A DNA stretch of 64,000 nucleotides from Enterobacter pseudoroggenkampii (GTDB lineage Bacteria > Pseudomonadota > Gammaproteobacteria > Enterobacterales > Enterobacteriaceae), in the NCBI RefSeq assembly GCF_026420145.1, contig NZ_JAPMLV010000004.1, forward strand, positions 124,001 through 188,000. The letters run 5' to 3'. Shown here piece by piece: positions 8,879 to 16,550 of the stretch (positions within the stretch are counted from its first letter, which is position 1; each line of letters starts with the position of its first letter). The notes under the pieces are model-generated. The model ran no database searches. It was not told where the DNA came from and saw nothing but the letters and a program-made list of their open reading frames with translations. A program made the translations under genes and the position numbers.

Positions 8879-10419
8879 TATGCGTTCTCCCCTTTGCAGA
8901 CAAATTCGCGTGCCAGTAATCCGGTGTTGGTGCTGCTGCTGGCCCAGATGACGCCTGCGTCGGTCAGCAGCTGGCACTGCTGCGCCAGCGACTGCGGATC
9001 CTGGTCGGTACCCAACACGTAGCCGAGGATTTCCAGCGGACGGTTATCGGCTTTCGCGATGGCCTGCGCCTCCTTAATGGCGTCGAGCATCACGCCGACC
9101 GGATCCTCGTGCGCGCCGAAGCCCAGCACGAAGTCCATCACGATAACGCCCACCTCCGGGTCGCGGGCCTCCTGCAGTAGGCGGCCGATGCGGTTGGTCG
9201 GGTCGATCATCGGGTGCGGCTTGCCGTTGGTGAAGTCGTCGTCGCCAAAGTCGAGGAAGGTATGGGCTTTACTGACGCTGACGTCCTGCAGGCGTTTAGC
9301 GGGATCCGGCTGGATATTGCTGTAGACGTCGTCGAATTTCGCTAGCGCCGCGAACATCGCCTCGTCGCACAGGGTGCCGCCGCAGAACAGGCCGCGAATG
9401 TACTTCTGCTGCGGAGTCAGGCGGGCGCGCACTTCTTCAATCAAAGGCCAGTTGAGCGGATGCAGATCAAGGGACTCTTTTTTGATGCCGGTGAGCAGGA
9501 CCGCCTTCAGGGCTGCCTCTTTGGTGCCGCGCGCAAACTGCAGGCCGTCCTCATCGGCGGGCGGTTCGCTGCGCCCGAGGAAGCAAACAACCACCGGCTT
9601 GCGGCAGGCGCGGGCGCGGGCCAGCACCTTTTCTGCCACGGCAGGCGCCGCTGGTTTGGAGATCAGCGCAATCACCTCTGTGCCCTCGTCGGCTTCCAGC
9701 ATGTCGATGGCGTCGAGCATCATCAGACCGCCAATTTTCTCGCTGAGATCGCGCCCGCCGGTGCCAATCAGCTGCGATACGCCGCCGCCGAATTCGTGAA
9801 TGCGCACGCTCAACTCCTGGCTGCCGGTGCCGGATGCGCCGACGATGCCAATCGAGCCGCGGCGCACCGCGTTAGCAAAGCACAGCCCCGCGCCGTTGAT
9901 GATGGCGGTGCCACAGTCCGGCCCCATCATCAGCAGCCCTTTCTGGTGCGCCAGCTGCTTCAGCGCCAGCTCGTCGTTGAGCGACACGTTATCGGAGAAG
10001 AGCATTACGTTGAGATCGTTTTCCAGCGCCTGACGCGCCTCGCGGGCGGCGAAGGTGCCGTTGACGGAAATCACCGCAAGGTTGCTGTCCGGGCGATGGG
10101 TTTTGGCACTGGCAATCGTCGCGTAGCGAGCTTCATGGGAACCTGCGCTCTCTTTACGCGTGAACAGCGCTTCAATAGCGGCCAGCGTTTCATCATTCGC
10201 CGCGTCGCCTTTAATCACGATCATCAGGTCGCCGTTTTTGGCTTCCGCTAATTCCGGCGTTAATAGCCCGAGGTTTTTTAATACGCCTTTATTCATCTCC
10301 GTCGCCATGGCCACAAACGCCTGGTCGACGCCCGGCAATTTATTGGCTTTGGTGGAAACGGACATTAATGACACCGAATCAAAATACGTATTCTTTTTTA
10401 TAACGATTTTGGTTGGCAT
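8878..10419 (-). CDS. fdrA: FdrA-like acyl-CoA synthetase-fold protein
   Basis: The protein has 513 residues from the ATG at 10419 (MPTKIVIKKNTYFDSVSLM); E. coli FdrA is somewhat longer. It has the succinyl-CoA synthetase alpha-type fold: a CoA-binding-like region with GPDCGTAIINGAGLCFAN and SIGIVGASGTGSQEL in the middle, and a ligase-like C-terminal half with FCGGTLCDEAM and IDPTNRIGRL. FdrA proteins work with DUF1116 partners as parts of a carbamoyltransferase that yields carbamoyl phosphate rather than as true CoA ligases. It overlaps the DUF1116 start by one base. The gap to the ankyrin gene upstream (106 nt) holds a hairpin. The symbol denotes family; orthology to E. coli fdrA is not claimed. 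Confidence 0.85.
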   Translation of the reverse strand: MPTKIVIKKNTYFDSVSLMSVSTKANKLPGVDQAFVAMATEMNKGVLKNLGLLTPELAEAKNGDLMIVIKGDAANDETLAAIEALFTRKESAGSHEARYATIASAKTHRPDSNLAVISVNGTFAAREARQALENDLNVMLFSDNVSLNDELALKQLAHQKGLLMMGPDCGTAIINGAGLCFANAVRRGSIGIVGASGTGSQELSVRIHEFGGGVSQLIGTGGRDLSEKIGGLMMLDAIDMLEADEGTEVIALISKPAAPAVAEKVLARARACRKPVVVCFLGRSEPPADEDGLQFARGTKEAALKAVLLTGIKKESLDLHPLNWPLIEEVRARLTPQQKYIRGLFCGGTLCDEAMFAALAKFDDVYSNIQPDPAKRLQDVSVSKAHTFLDFGDDDFTNGKPHPMIDPTNRIGRLLQEARDPEVGVIVMDFVLGFGAHEDPVGVMLDAIKEAQAIAKADNRPLEILGYVLGTDQDPQSLAQQCQLLTDAGVIWASSSTNTGLLAREFVCKGENA

Positions 10420-10495
10420 TGTTTTCTCCTGAATACGGATAAAAGGGGGCCGCCGTCGTGCAAAATGCACGTCGGTAAAAATACTTTTGAATTAA

Positions 10496-10519
10496 CGGCC
10501 AGCCGGAAATGACTGGCCG
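10496..10519 (-). terminator. Hairpin between ankyrin gene and fdrA
   Basis: The arms CGGCCAG and CTGGCCG are perfect and separated by 10 nt. They lie just after the ankyrin stop codon on the minus strand and are followed by an AT-rich stretch but no clean T run. The hairpin may be a leaky terminator or mRNA-stabilising structure that sets different levels of the ankyrin protein and the enzymes. Confidence 0.45.
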
Positions 10520-10525
10520 AATGCG

Positions 10526-11131
10526 CTATGCGCCTGCCGCCAGCAGCAGGTCAGCAATCTCAGTGAAGCCTTTCTCCCGCGCCAGCTCGAGCGGGGTTTT
10601 GCCGTATTTGTCGGTCATGTGCGGGTTCGCGCCGTGATCCAGCAGCAGCTTCACGATCGCCTGCTGCTTTGCGCCGCCGTCGTTTAGGACGATGGCTTCC
10701 AGCAGCGGCGTCCAGCCAACAAAGTTGGTGTGGTTGACGTTGATATCGGTTTTTTCCAGCAGCTCGCGTACGATCTCCACGTGCCCTTTTTCACTGGCTG
10801 GCGTAATGCCCACGCCGCCAAAGCGCGTCAGGCGGTCGAGATCCGGGTTCGCGGGCAATACCAGCCGCAGGAGAGTTAAATCATTCGTCAGGCAGCTAAT
10901 GAGGAAAGGGTTAAAGCAGGTCTGGTCCTGTTTATCAATATCCGCTCCGGCGGCAATTAATAACTCTACGCAGGTATAATGTTTTTTCAGGCTGGCAATA
11001 ATAACGGCGGTTCTTTTCTGGCGGTTGGTGGCGTTAATATCCACGCCTTTCTCCAGACAGGCTTTTAGCGCATCGCTATTGCCCTCCTCTGCCGCCAGCA
11101 GAAATTCAGTAACGAGTTCAGTTGCAGACAT
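10526..11131 (-). CDS. Ankyrin-repeat protein
   Basis: This 201-residue protein is made almost wholly of about five to six ankyrin repeats. Clear ones include KACLEKGVDINATNRQKRT, CVELLIAAGADIDKQDQTC, IVRELLEKTDINVNHTNFVG and LLLDHGANPHMTDKYGKTPLE. There is no signal peptide or membrane segment, so it is probably cytoplasmic and binds another protein. It is the first gene of the fdrA-type operon, 106 nt ahead of fdrA, and starts about 100 nt from a strong dyad in the divergent control region. Its partner could be a subunit of the FdrA/DUF1116 complex, which lacks the usual third component, but this is only inference. Confidence 0.85.
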   Translation of the reverse strand: MSATELVTEFLLAAEEGNSDALKACLEKGVDINATNRQKRTAVIIASLKKHYTCVELLIAAGADIDKQDQTCFNPFLISCLTNDLTLLRLVLPANPDLDRLTRFGGVGITPASEKGHVEIVRELLEKTDINVNHTNFVGWTPLLEAIVLNDGGAKQQAIVKLLLDHGANPHMTDKYGKTPLELAREKGFTEIADLLLAAGA

Positions 11132-11230
11132 ATTCAGACTCCTGATGTTTTTATTTCTGTTGACCTGAGAATAGCAACAGCCTGGTCATAAAAGAATCCG
11201 CTTAAAAATGATTCATCGACAGCCAATTCA

Positions 11231-11251
11231 TTGTTGAGTTAAATTCAACAA
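11231..11251. promoter_or_regulatory. Candidate operator for the AllS-like regulator
   Basis: The arms TTGTTGA and TCAACAA form a perfect 7-bp inverted repeat with a 7-nt AT-rich spacer. It lies in the 320-bp gap between the ankyrin-fdrA operon and the divergent LysR gene, about 100 nt upstream of the ankyrin start. LysR regulators commonly bind dyads of this form next to the promoter they activate. The rest of the gap (11132-11451) shows no further gene. Confidence 0.5.
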
Positions 11252-11451
11252 ACCGGTCAAAACGTGCGTCTGTGCAACCTTTTTCTTATGTTTATCCGCT
11301 TTTTAGCGCTCGAGACTGCATTATGCTTATGCCTGAGGAAGCCTTACGCACCAGGGCTTTCAGCAAAGAGTCAGAACTGTGATCGGCTTCAAATGCGTTG
11401 TAACAACGCTGTTAAAATATGTTCAAAACTGATGACTGACGGGAGTGAGAT

Positions 11452-12381
11452 ATGAATTCCATCTTTACCGAAGAGAACCTGCTGGCCTTTACTACCGCCG
11501 CACGCTTCGGCAGCTTCAGCAAAGCCGCCGCCGAGCTGGGCGTCACCACGTCCGCCATCAGCTACACCATTAAGCGCATGGAGACCGGGCTGGACGTGGT
11601 GCTGTTTGTGCGTAACACGCGCAGCATTGAGCTGACCGAGTCCGGCTTTTACTTTTACCGTAAGGCCACCGACCTGCTTAACGACTTTCACGCCATCAAG
11701 CGCGGGATTGATACCATCTCACAGGGCATCGAGGCGCGGGTGCGCATCTGTATTAACCAGCTGTTGTATACGCCGCGCCATACCGCGCGGCTTCTGCAGG
11801 TGCTGAAAAAACAGTTTCCCACCTGCCAGATCACCTTCACCACCGAGGTCTATAACGGCGTGTGGGACTCCATCATCAACAACCAGGCCAATATCGCCAT
11901 CGGCGCACCGGACACGCTGCTCGACGGCGGCGGGATTGACTACACCGAGATAGGCGCCATCCGCTGGGTCTTTGCCATCGCGCCGGAACACCCGCTGGCC
12001 TTCGTCCCGGAACCGATAGCGGAGAGCCAGCTGCGCCTGTACCCCAACATCATGGTGGAAGATACTGCGCACACCATTAACAAGAAGGTCGGCTGGCTGC
12101 TGCACGGACAGGAAGCCATTCTGGTGCCGGACTTTAATACCAAATGCCAGTGTCAGATCCTGGGCGAAGGGATAGGTTTTTTACCGGAGTATATGGCGCG
12201 GGAAGCGGTGGAAGACGGGCTGCTGGTGACGCGGCGTATCAATAACCCGCGTCAGGACTCGCGCATGCTGCTCGCCACGCAGCATGCCGCGACCGGCCAG
12301 GTCACGCGCTGGATCAAACAGCAGTTTGGCCCCCAGGGCGTGCTGACCGGGATCTACAGCGACTTACTCTGGCGCGCTTAG
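11452..12381 (+). CDS. LysR-family regulator resembling AllS
   Basis: The protein has 309 residues with a LysR winged helix (FGSFSKAAAELGVTTSAISYTIKRME) and an effector domain. From memory, several stretches parallel E. coli AllS, the activator of allantoin catabolism: SFSKAA, ISYTIK, YNGVWDSI with NIAIGA, and EDTAHTINKKVGW with VPDFNTK and GIGFLPEYM. This resemblance supports a link to an allantoin-like or ureide-like pathway. It is transcribed away from the ankyrin-fdrA operon and is the obvious candidate to control it. The ATG follows ACGGGAGTGAG, a good ribosome-binding site. The 3' end overlaps the convergent yqaE gene by 4 nt. Confidence 0.85.
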   Translation: MNSIFTEENLLAFTTAARFGSFSKAAAELGVTTSAISYTIKRMETGLDVVLFVRNTRSIELTESGFYFYRKATDLLNDFHAIKRGIDTISQGIEARVRICINQLLYTPRHTARLLQVLKKQFPTCQITFTTEVYNGVWDSIINNQANIAIGAPDTLLDGGGIDYTEIGAIRWVFAIAPEHPLAFVPEPIAESQLRLYPNIMVEDTAHTINKKVGWLLHGQEAILVPDFNTKCQCQILGEGIGFLPEYMAREAVEDGLLVTRRINNPRQDSRMLLATQHAATGQVTRWIKQQFGPQGVLTGIYSDLLWRA

Positions 12382-12536
12382 TTCTTACTCTGAACCCAAA
12401 AGGCATGGATAAGACCCGGGATGTAGCCCAGCAGCGTCAGAATAATGTTGATAATAAACGCCCAGCCGAAACCTTTGCCCAACAGCACGCCCAGCGGCGG
12501 CAACAGGATGGTAAAAACAATACGCCAAAAACCCAT
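12378..12536 (-). CDS. yqaE: YqaE, Pmp3-family small membrane protein
   Basis: This 52-residue protein, MGFWRIVFTILLPPLGVLLG at the start and ending AFWVQSKN, has two hydrophobic segments (about residues 4-20 and 25-46). It is a typical Pmp3/UPF0057 stress-associated proteolipid of the inner membrane. It matches E. coli YqaE in length and position next to ygaV. The molecular role of the family is unclear; yeast Pmp3 affects membrane potential. The gene ends within the last codons of the convergent LysR gene. Confidence 0.92.
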   Translation of the reverse strand: MGFWRIVFTILLPPLGVLLGKGFGWAFIINIILTLLGYIPGLIHAFWVQSKN

Positions 12537-12717
12537 ATCAAAACTCCGTGCAAGCTAATCCATTGAAAATAATAAAGAGAACTATCTCTAAGCATAGCCA
12601 GTTTACCTGTCTGCGCCAGTTCTCTCCCCTGCGTTTACCCTCTTTTACGCTTTTGACGCTGGCGTAATGCGCATAATTACTTTAGCATTATCTTAATTAA
12701 GCAAATACTAAACTATC

Positions 12718-13017
12718 ATGACCGAACTCGAACAGCTTCAGGCCAGCGCAGAGCAGGCCGCAAACCTTTTAAAAGCGATGAGCAACCCGCGTCGACTGCT
12801 GATCCTCTGCACCCTGTGCGGCGCCCCCGGCACCAGCGCGGGGGAACTGGCCCGCGCGACGGGGCTAAGTCCTTCCGCCACGTCGCAGCATCTGGCGCGC
12901 ATGCGTGATGAAGGTCTTATCGACAGCACCCGCGACGCGCAGCGCATTCTCTATTTCATTAAAAACGATGCGGTGCATCAGCTCATCAGCACCCTGAAAA
13001 CCCTTTATTGCCCGTAA
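12718..13017 (+). CDS. ygaV: ArsR-family repressor YgaV
   Basis: This 99-residue winged-helix protein has the ArsR/SmtB layout. The recognition region is ARATGLSPSATSQHLARMRDEGL, and the wing follows in IDSTRDAQRILYFI. It matches E. coli YgaV, an autoregulator that responds to tributyltin and sulfide-type stress and controls ygaVP. It is 9 nt upstream of ygaP and forms one operon with it. There is little space before the ATG for a strong ribosome-binding site, and the AT-rich stretch just upstream is likely the promoter. Confidence 0.92.
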   Translation: MTELEQLQASAEQAANLLKAMSNPRRLLILCTLCGAPGTSAGELARATGLSPSATSQHLARMRDEGLIDSTRDAQRILYFIKNDAVHQLISTLKTLYCP

Positions 13018-13026
13018 GGAGCCGCC

Positions 13027-13548
13027 ATGTCACTTCCCCTTATTTCACCGCGCGAGGCCAGCGCCCGCATCGCTGAAGGCGCAAAACTGATTGATATTCG
13101 TGATGCCGACGAGTACGCCCGCGAGCATATTCCCGCCGCGCAGCCCGTGCCGCTGGATACCTTCCCCGGCGGTCTTAACGTGCAGGCGGGGGATACGGTG
13201 ATTTTTCACTGCCAGTCTGGTGCCCGCACCTCAGGCAATGCCGACCGCCTTGCGCGGGCCGCCGCGCCCGCTCAGGCATTTGTGGTCGAAGGGGGCATTC
13301 AGGGCTGGAAGCAGGCCGGGCTGCCGACCGTCGAAGACAAATCCCAGCCGCTGCCGCTGATGCGTCAGGTGCAAATTGCTGCCGGGCTGCTCATTCTCTG
13401 CGGCGTGGTGCTGGGCTATAGCGTCTCCGGCGCTTTTTTCCTGCTCAGCGGTTTTGTCGGAGCCGGGCTGCTGTTCGCCGGTGTGACGGGCTTTTGCGGT
13501 ATGGCGCGACTGCTCAGGGTAATGCCCTGGAACCGGCGTACCTCATAA
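13027..13548 (+). CDS. ygaP: Membrane-bound rhodanese YgaP
   Basis: The protein has 173 residues. The N-terminal rhodanese domain (about 1-105) carries the catalytic loop [10 protein letters not shown] with its sulfur-accepting cysteine near residue 64. Two C-terminal transmembrane helices follow (about 118-140 and 142-162). It matches E. coli YgaP, an inner-membrane sulfurtransferase that moves sulfane sulfur, for example from thiosulfate to cyanide. It is co-transcribed with ygaV (9-nt gap, AAGGAG ribosome-binding site). Confidence 0.92.
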   Translation: MSLPLISPREASARIAEGAKLIDIRDADEYAREHIPAAQPVPLDTFPGGLNVQAGDTVIFHCQSGARTSGNADRLARAAAPAQAFVVEGGIQGWKQAGLPTVEDKSQPLPLMRQVQIAAGLLILCGVVLGYSVSGAFFLLSGFVGAGLLFAGVTGFCGMARLLRVMPWNRRTS

Positions 13549-13627
13549 GCAGTAATCGCTGAAATATGCTGTACCCGGCGTCAGGCGTGGGCTAAGGTGA
13601 AGATCGCTAAAACGATGAGGAGGTAAT

Positions 13628-13807
13628 ATGTTTTCTGTCGGTGATTATGTGCAACCGCGTAAAGGCGGCCCGAAACTGAAAGTGCTCGAAGTGAACGGTG
13701 ACAGCATTGTGGCGGTTCAGGCCAGCAATGAGCAAGGCGAGAAATATACTCTGAAAGCTGCCGATGTGGCGCCGTATACCGAAGAAGGCGATTTCGGCGT
13801 CTGCTGA
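13628..13807 (+). CDS. YodC-like (DUF2158) small protein
   Basis: The 59-residue protein MFSVGDYVQPRKGGPKLKVL and onwards has the beta-rich pattern of the DUF2158 family, of which E. coli YodC is a member. The start is fixed by a strong ribosome-binding site (GAGGAGGT). It ends in GDFGVC, with a terminal cysteine. It lies between ygaP and the convergent stpA; from memory E. coli has no gene at this place. The function of the family is unknown; the fold suggests binding of a nucleic acid or protein. Confidence 0.75.
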   Translation: MFSVGDYVQPRKGGPKLKVLEVNGDSIVAVQASNEQGEKYTLKAADVAPYTEEGDFGVC

Positions 13808-13845
13808 ACAGCCAGCCGGGCGGCGTGTACCGCCCGGCTCACCTG

Positions 13846-14250
13846 TCAGATCAGAAAATCATCCAGCGATTTACCGTTTGCCAGCGCGTTGGCAATAGGC
13901 TTCGGCGTGCGGCCCTGGCCGGTCCACGTTTTCTCTTCACCGTTCTGGTCAATAAAACGATATTTTGCTTCACGCGGCTTGCGCTTTTTCGCTGGATTAC
14001 CCGTCAGCGCCCTTTCAGAGCCCAGAAGGTCAGTCGGTGAAATACCATCGGCTTTCATCAGTTCCAGCAGGGCATTAATTTTTTCCTGCTGTTCAGCACG
14101 CTGCTGCTCTAATTCCGCCAGCTCACTCCGTTTCTCTTCAGTAACGACCCTGACCTTTTCCAGCGTTTCCTCAAGAACGTCCAGGGATAATTCACGCGCC
14201 ATGGCGCGCAGAGTTCGGATATTATTAAGATTCTGTAACGTCAAAGACAT
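13846..14250 (-). CDS. stpA: Nucleoid protein StpA (H-NS paralogue)
   Basis: This 134-residue protein has the H-NS layout: an N-terminal coiled-coil oligomerisation domain (about 1-65, with RAMARELSLDVLEETLEKVR), a linker, and a C-terminal DNA-binding domain with the AT-hook-like motif TWTGQGRTPKPI. Sequence, length and position between ygaP and alaE match StpA, not Hns. It silences AT-rich DNA and also acts as an RNA chaperone. The proU locus, a classic H-NS/StpA target, lies 6 kb downstream in this window. Confidence 0.93.
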   Translation of the reverse strand: MSLTLQNLNNIRTLRAMARELSLDVLEETLEKVRVVTEEKRSELAELEQQRAEQQEKINALLELMKADGISPTDLLGSERALTGNPAKKRKPREAKYRFIDQNGEEKTWTGQGRTPKPIANALANGKSLDDFLI

Positions 14251-14744
14251 ATTATTTGAAAACCTTCTCTTTAGGGTAAATAGATAAATCGTCGACAGAA
14301 TAATTCATTTCCGCTGAAATATCTACCCGTGGGGGCGCCATGCCTGTAGGGTAAATATGTTTAAAAATCACTGCGAATATTATCGTATAACGCCTGCGGG
14401 ATATGCATGGATTCAATCATCGCATCAATATAAATGGTCAGCTTTAATCAAAATTTCAGCATTCTACGCCTCGCACAAGAGGAACGATTCCCCCCCTGGC
14501 GCCATAAACACCAACCATCTGATTTACCTGAAAAAACAGCCAATCGAGACAGATTATAACGAACCGGATAAAAAACAATCACTTTTAGAGAATTTTGTGG
14601 ACAAAAGGCGATTAAATAAAAATTAATCACTAGTTGTTAGTTCAAACACAGAGATATACGCTATACACGTCAAGCAAACCAACCTAAAGCACTAATCGCT
14701 TCAGGAAAATCGTTTCTTTTGTGTTCTTCTCAAGGAGTTCAGAC
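14251..14744. other. AT-rich intergenic region between stpA and alaE
   Basis: This 494-bp gap should hold the divergent promoters of stpA and alaE. It is distinctly richer in A and T than its surroundings, as is usual for H-NS/StpA-controlled DNA. A plus-strand frame at 14357-14626 could encode 89 residues but has no ribosome-binding site, no recognisable domain and poor codon character, so no gene is called. No RNA gene was recognised. Confidence 0.6.
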
Positions 14745-15194
14745 ATGTTCTCACCGCAATCACGCCTTCGCCATGCCGTGGCGGATACTTTCGCGATGGT
14801 TGTCTACTGTTCCGTTGTGAACATGCTGATCGAAATATTCCTCTCCGGAATGTCCTTCGAGCAGTCACTTTCTTCTCGTCTGGTGGCGATCCCGGTCAAT
14901 ATAATTATTGCATGGCCTTACGGCTTATACCGCGATGCCGTCATGCGTTTTGCGCGTCGTATCAGCCCCGCAGGCTGGGTGAAAAACCTGGCGGACGTCC
15001 TGGCCTATGTGACGTTCCAGTCGCCGGTTTACGTGGCCATTCTGCTGACAGTGGGTGCAGACTGGCACCAGATCGCTGCGGCGGTCAGTTCGAATATTGT
15101 GATTTCAATGCTGATGGGTGCGGTTTACGGCTATTTCCTCGACTACTGCCGCCGCCTGTTTAAAGTCAGCCAGTACAGTCAGGCAAAAGCGTGA
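14745..15194 (+). CDS. alaE: L-alanine exporter AlaE
   Basis: This protein of 149 residues starts at the ATG at 14745 ([18 protein letters not shown]), which has AAGGAG 8 nt upstream; the frame extends a few codons further but without support. It matches E. coli AlaE over its whole length, with four predicted transmembrane helices and the conserved [17 protein letters not shown] and [14 protein letters not shown] segments. It exports L-alanine from the cytoplasm when intracellular alanine rises, for example during peptide catabolism. The flanking genes stpA and ygaC are as in E. coli. Confidence 0.93.
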   Translation: MFSPQSRLRHAVADTFAMVVYCSVVNMLIEIFLSGMSFEQSLSSRLVAIPVNIIIAWPYGLYRDAVMRFARRISPAGWVKNLADVLAYVTFQSPVYVAILLTVGADWHQIAAAVSSNIVISMLMGAVYGYFLDYCRRLFKVSQYSQAKA

Positions 15195-15226
15195 TGTGAA
15201 GCGACTGGCGCACGCCAGTCGCGAAT

Positions 15227-15571
15227 TTACTGTACGTCGCCAAACAGTCCCTTCAAAAACCGCTCCAGCGCCATGCGTGAGCTGAAGCCATGCGGAATAC
15301 CATAATGCTCATGCCGTTCACCGCCCAAATAGAGCGGAAATTGCTGATAGTGATCGCAGGTTTTAATATCCGAGGCAGGCTCAGCAAATGACAGACTTCT
15401 GTCTTTCAGCGTCGGGTGAATAATGAGAGCGGTACGTCCCATTCTTGCTTCACGATTAACGTAAACATAATTATCGCCACGGCGATATCCATACGCTTTT
15501 GGTGTCACCTCATCCATGGTGAATCCCTCTTTTTCAAGAACGCGCGCCACCTCATCAGGTCGTAAATACAT
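15227..15571 (-). CDS. ygaC: YgaC, DUF2002 family
   Basis: This 114-residue cytoplasmic protein matches E. coli YgaC along its length; for instance, [37 protein letters not shown] and [19 protein letters not shown]. The DUF2002 fold has no assigned activity. In E. coli the gene belongs to the Fur regulon. It is convergent with alaE and divergent from ygaM, with a 160-bp gap in which no clear Fur box could be confirmed by eye. Confidence 0.92.
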   Translation of the reverse strand: MYLRPDEVARVLEKEGFTMDEVTPKAYGYRRGDNYVYVNREARMGRTALIIHPTLKDRSLSFAEPASDIKTCDHYQQFPLYLGGERHEHYGIPHGFSSRMALERFLKGLFGDVQ

Positions 15572-15731
15572 ATCTTTTCCTCGTTATCTTTTCCTGCCCG
15601 GCAACCTTACAGTATTCAGCATTAGCAGGGCTTTCAGAATAATCCATAAACTGCCGGATAACGCGTGATGCGCTTCAGATATTAAATTTCTGAACTAAAC
15701 TGAACGGGAACACAAAATTACGGAGGATCGT

Positions 15732-16058
15732 ATGTTTAACAGACCGAACCGAAACGATATTAATGACGACGCTCAGGATATTCGTAATGATGTCAGCCAA
15801 TTAGCGGACACGCTCGAAGAGGTGCTGAAGTCCTGGGGAAGTGACGCGAAGGACGAAGCGGATGCCGCAAAACGTAAGGCTCAGTCTCTGCTCCGTGAAA
15901 CCCGCGCACGCTTAAACGGCCGCACGCGTACGACACAGGCTGCCTGCGATGCGGTTAGCTGCGCAACGACCTTCGTGCGCGAGAAACCGCTCTGTACGCT
16001 CGGCACGGTAGCGGCCGTCGGTATCTTTGTGGGCGCTCTGCTTAGCCTGCGTAAATAA
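15732..16058 (+). CDS. ygaM: YgaM, DUF883/ElaB-type tail-anchored protein
   Basis: This 108-residue protein has a long charged helical N-terminal part (about 1-75, rich in D, E, K and R) and a single C-terminal transmembrane segment (about 85-104, ending SLRK). This is the layout of ElaB, YqjD and YgaM, which anchor in the inner membrane by the C-terminus and bind ribosomes in stationary phase. An ACGGAGGAT ribosome-binding site precedes the ATG. Expression of the family is usually RpoS dependent. Confidence 0.92.
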   Translation: MFNRPNRNDINDDAQDIRNDVSQLADTLEEVLKSWGSDAKDEADAAKRKAQSLLRETRARLNGRTRTTQAACDAVSCATTFVREKPLCTLGTVAAVGIFVGALLSLRK

Positions 16059-16189
16059 CCCGCTCACGCACCGTTATCTGCCCCGGTGGCCAATGGCTGC
16101 CGGGGCTTTTCTTTGCCTTCTCGCCTGTAAAACCCGTATAGCCTGCCCTGCCCCGCTGTGCTCATCATCGGGACAACATCAATCTAAAT

Positions 16190-16237
16190 TTCCCATATCT
16201 TGTATGGTTGAAACTTAAGATAACTACATCTAGTATT
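16190..16237 (+). promoter_or_regulatory. Pair of NrdR boxes upstream of nrdHIEF
   Basis: Two copies fit the NrdR consensus core CwAtATaTwGt: CCATATCTTGT at 16193-16203 and CTACATCTAGT at 16224-16234. Their starts are 31 bp apart, about three helical turns, which is the known geometry for NrdR, the ATP/dATP-sensing repressor of ribonucleotide reductase genes. They lie 77-118 nt upstream of the nrdH start, where the promoter should be. Confidence 0.8.
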
Positions 16238-16310
16238 CCTTTTAGCAAGACACACACAACCTGACGCGATGACTCGCGCCGTTCTCTCATTTTAAATGGA
16301 AATACGAATC

Positions 16311-16550
16311 ATGAGCATTATTATTTACACTCGTAACGATTGTGTTCAGTGCCACGCGACCAAACGGGCAATGGAAAGCCGCGGCGTGGCGTTTGAGATG
16401 GTGAATATTGACCAGCAGCCCGAGGCCGCCGATACCCTTCGCGCGCAGGGTTTCCGTCAGCTTCCGGTGGTGGTGGCCGGGGAGACCAGCTGGTCTGGCT
16501 TCCGCCCGGACATGATCAACCGCATCGCCGCGCAGGCCGCCCGGGCATGA
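16311..16550 (+). CDS. nrdH: NrdH redoxin
   Basis: This 79-residue protein starts at the ATG at 16311 ([20 protein letters not shown]). The redox-active pair is the CVQC motif at residues 11-14. The WSGFRPDMI segment near the C-terminus is characteristic of NrdH. It is a glutaredoxin-like protein reduced by thioredoxin reductase and supplies electrons to NrdE. It overlaps nrdI by 4 nt (ATGA). Confidence 0.95.
   Translation: MSIIIYTRNDCVQCHATKRAMESRGVAFEMVNIDQQPEAADTLRAQGFRQLPVVVAGETSWSGFRPDMINRIAAQAARA

Noticed and set aside
3564..12381. fdrA block considered as a recently acquired genomic island
   Set aside because: No integrase, insertion sequence, flanking direct repeat or tRNA boundary is visible, and base composition is like that of the neighbours.
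14357..14626. Possible 89-residue gene between stpA and alaE
   Set aside because: No ribosome-binding site, no similarity and position in an AT-rich promoter region; listed as intergenic.
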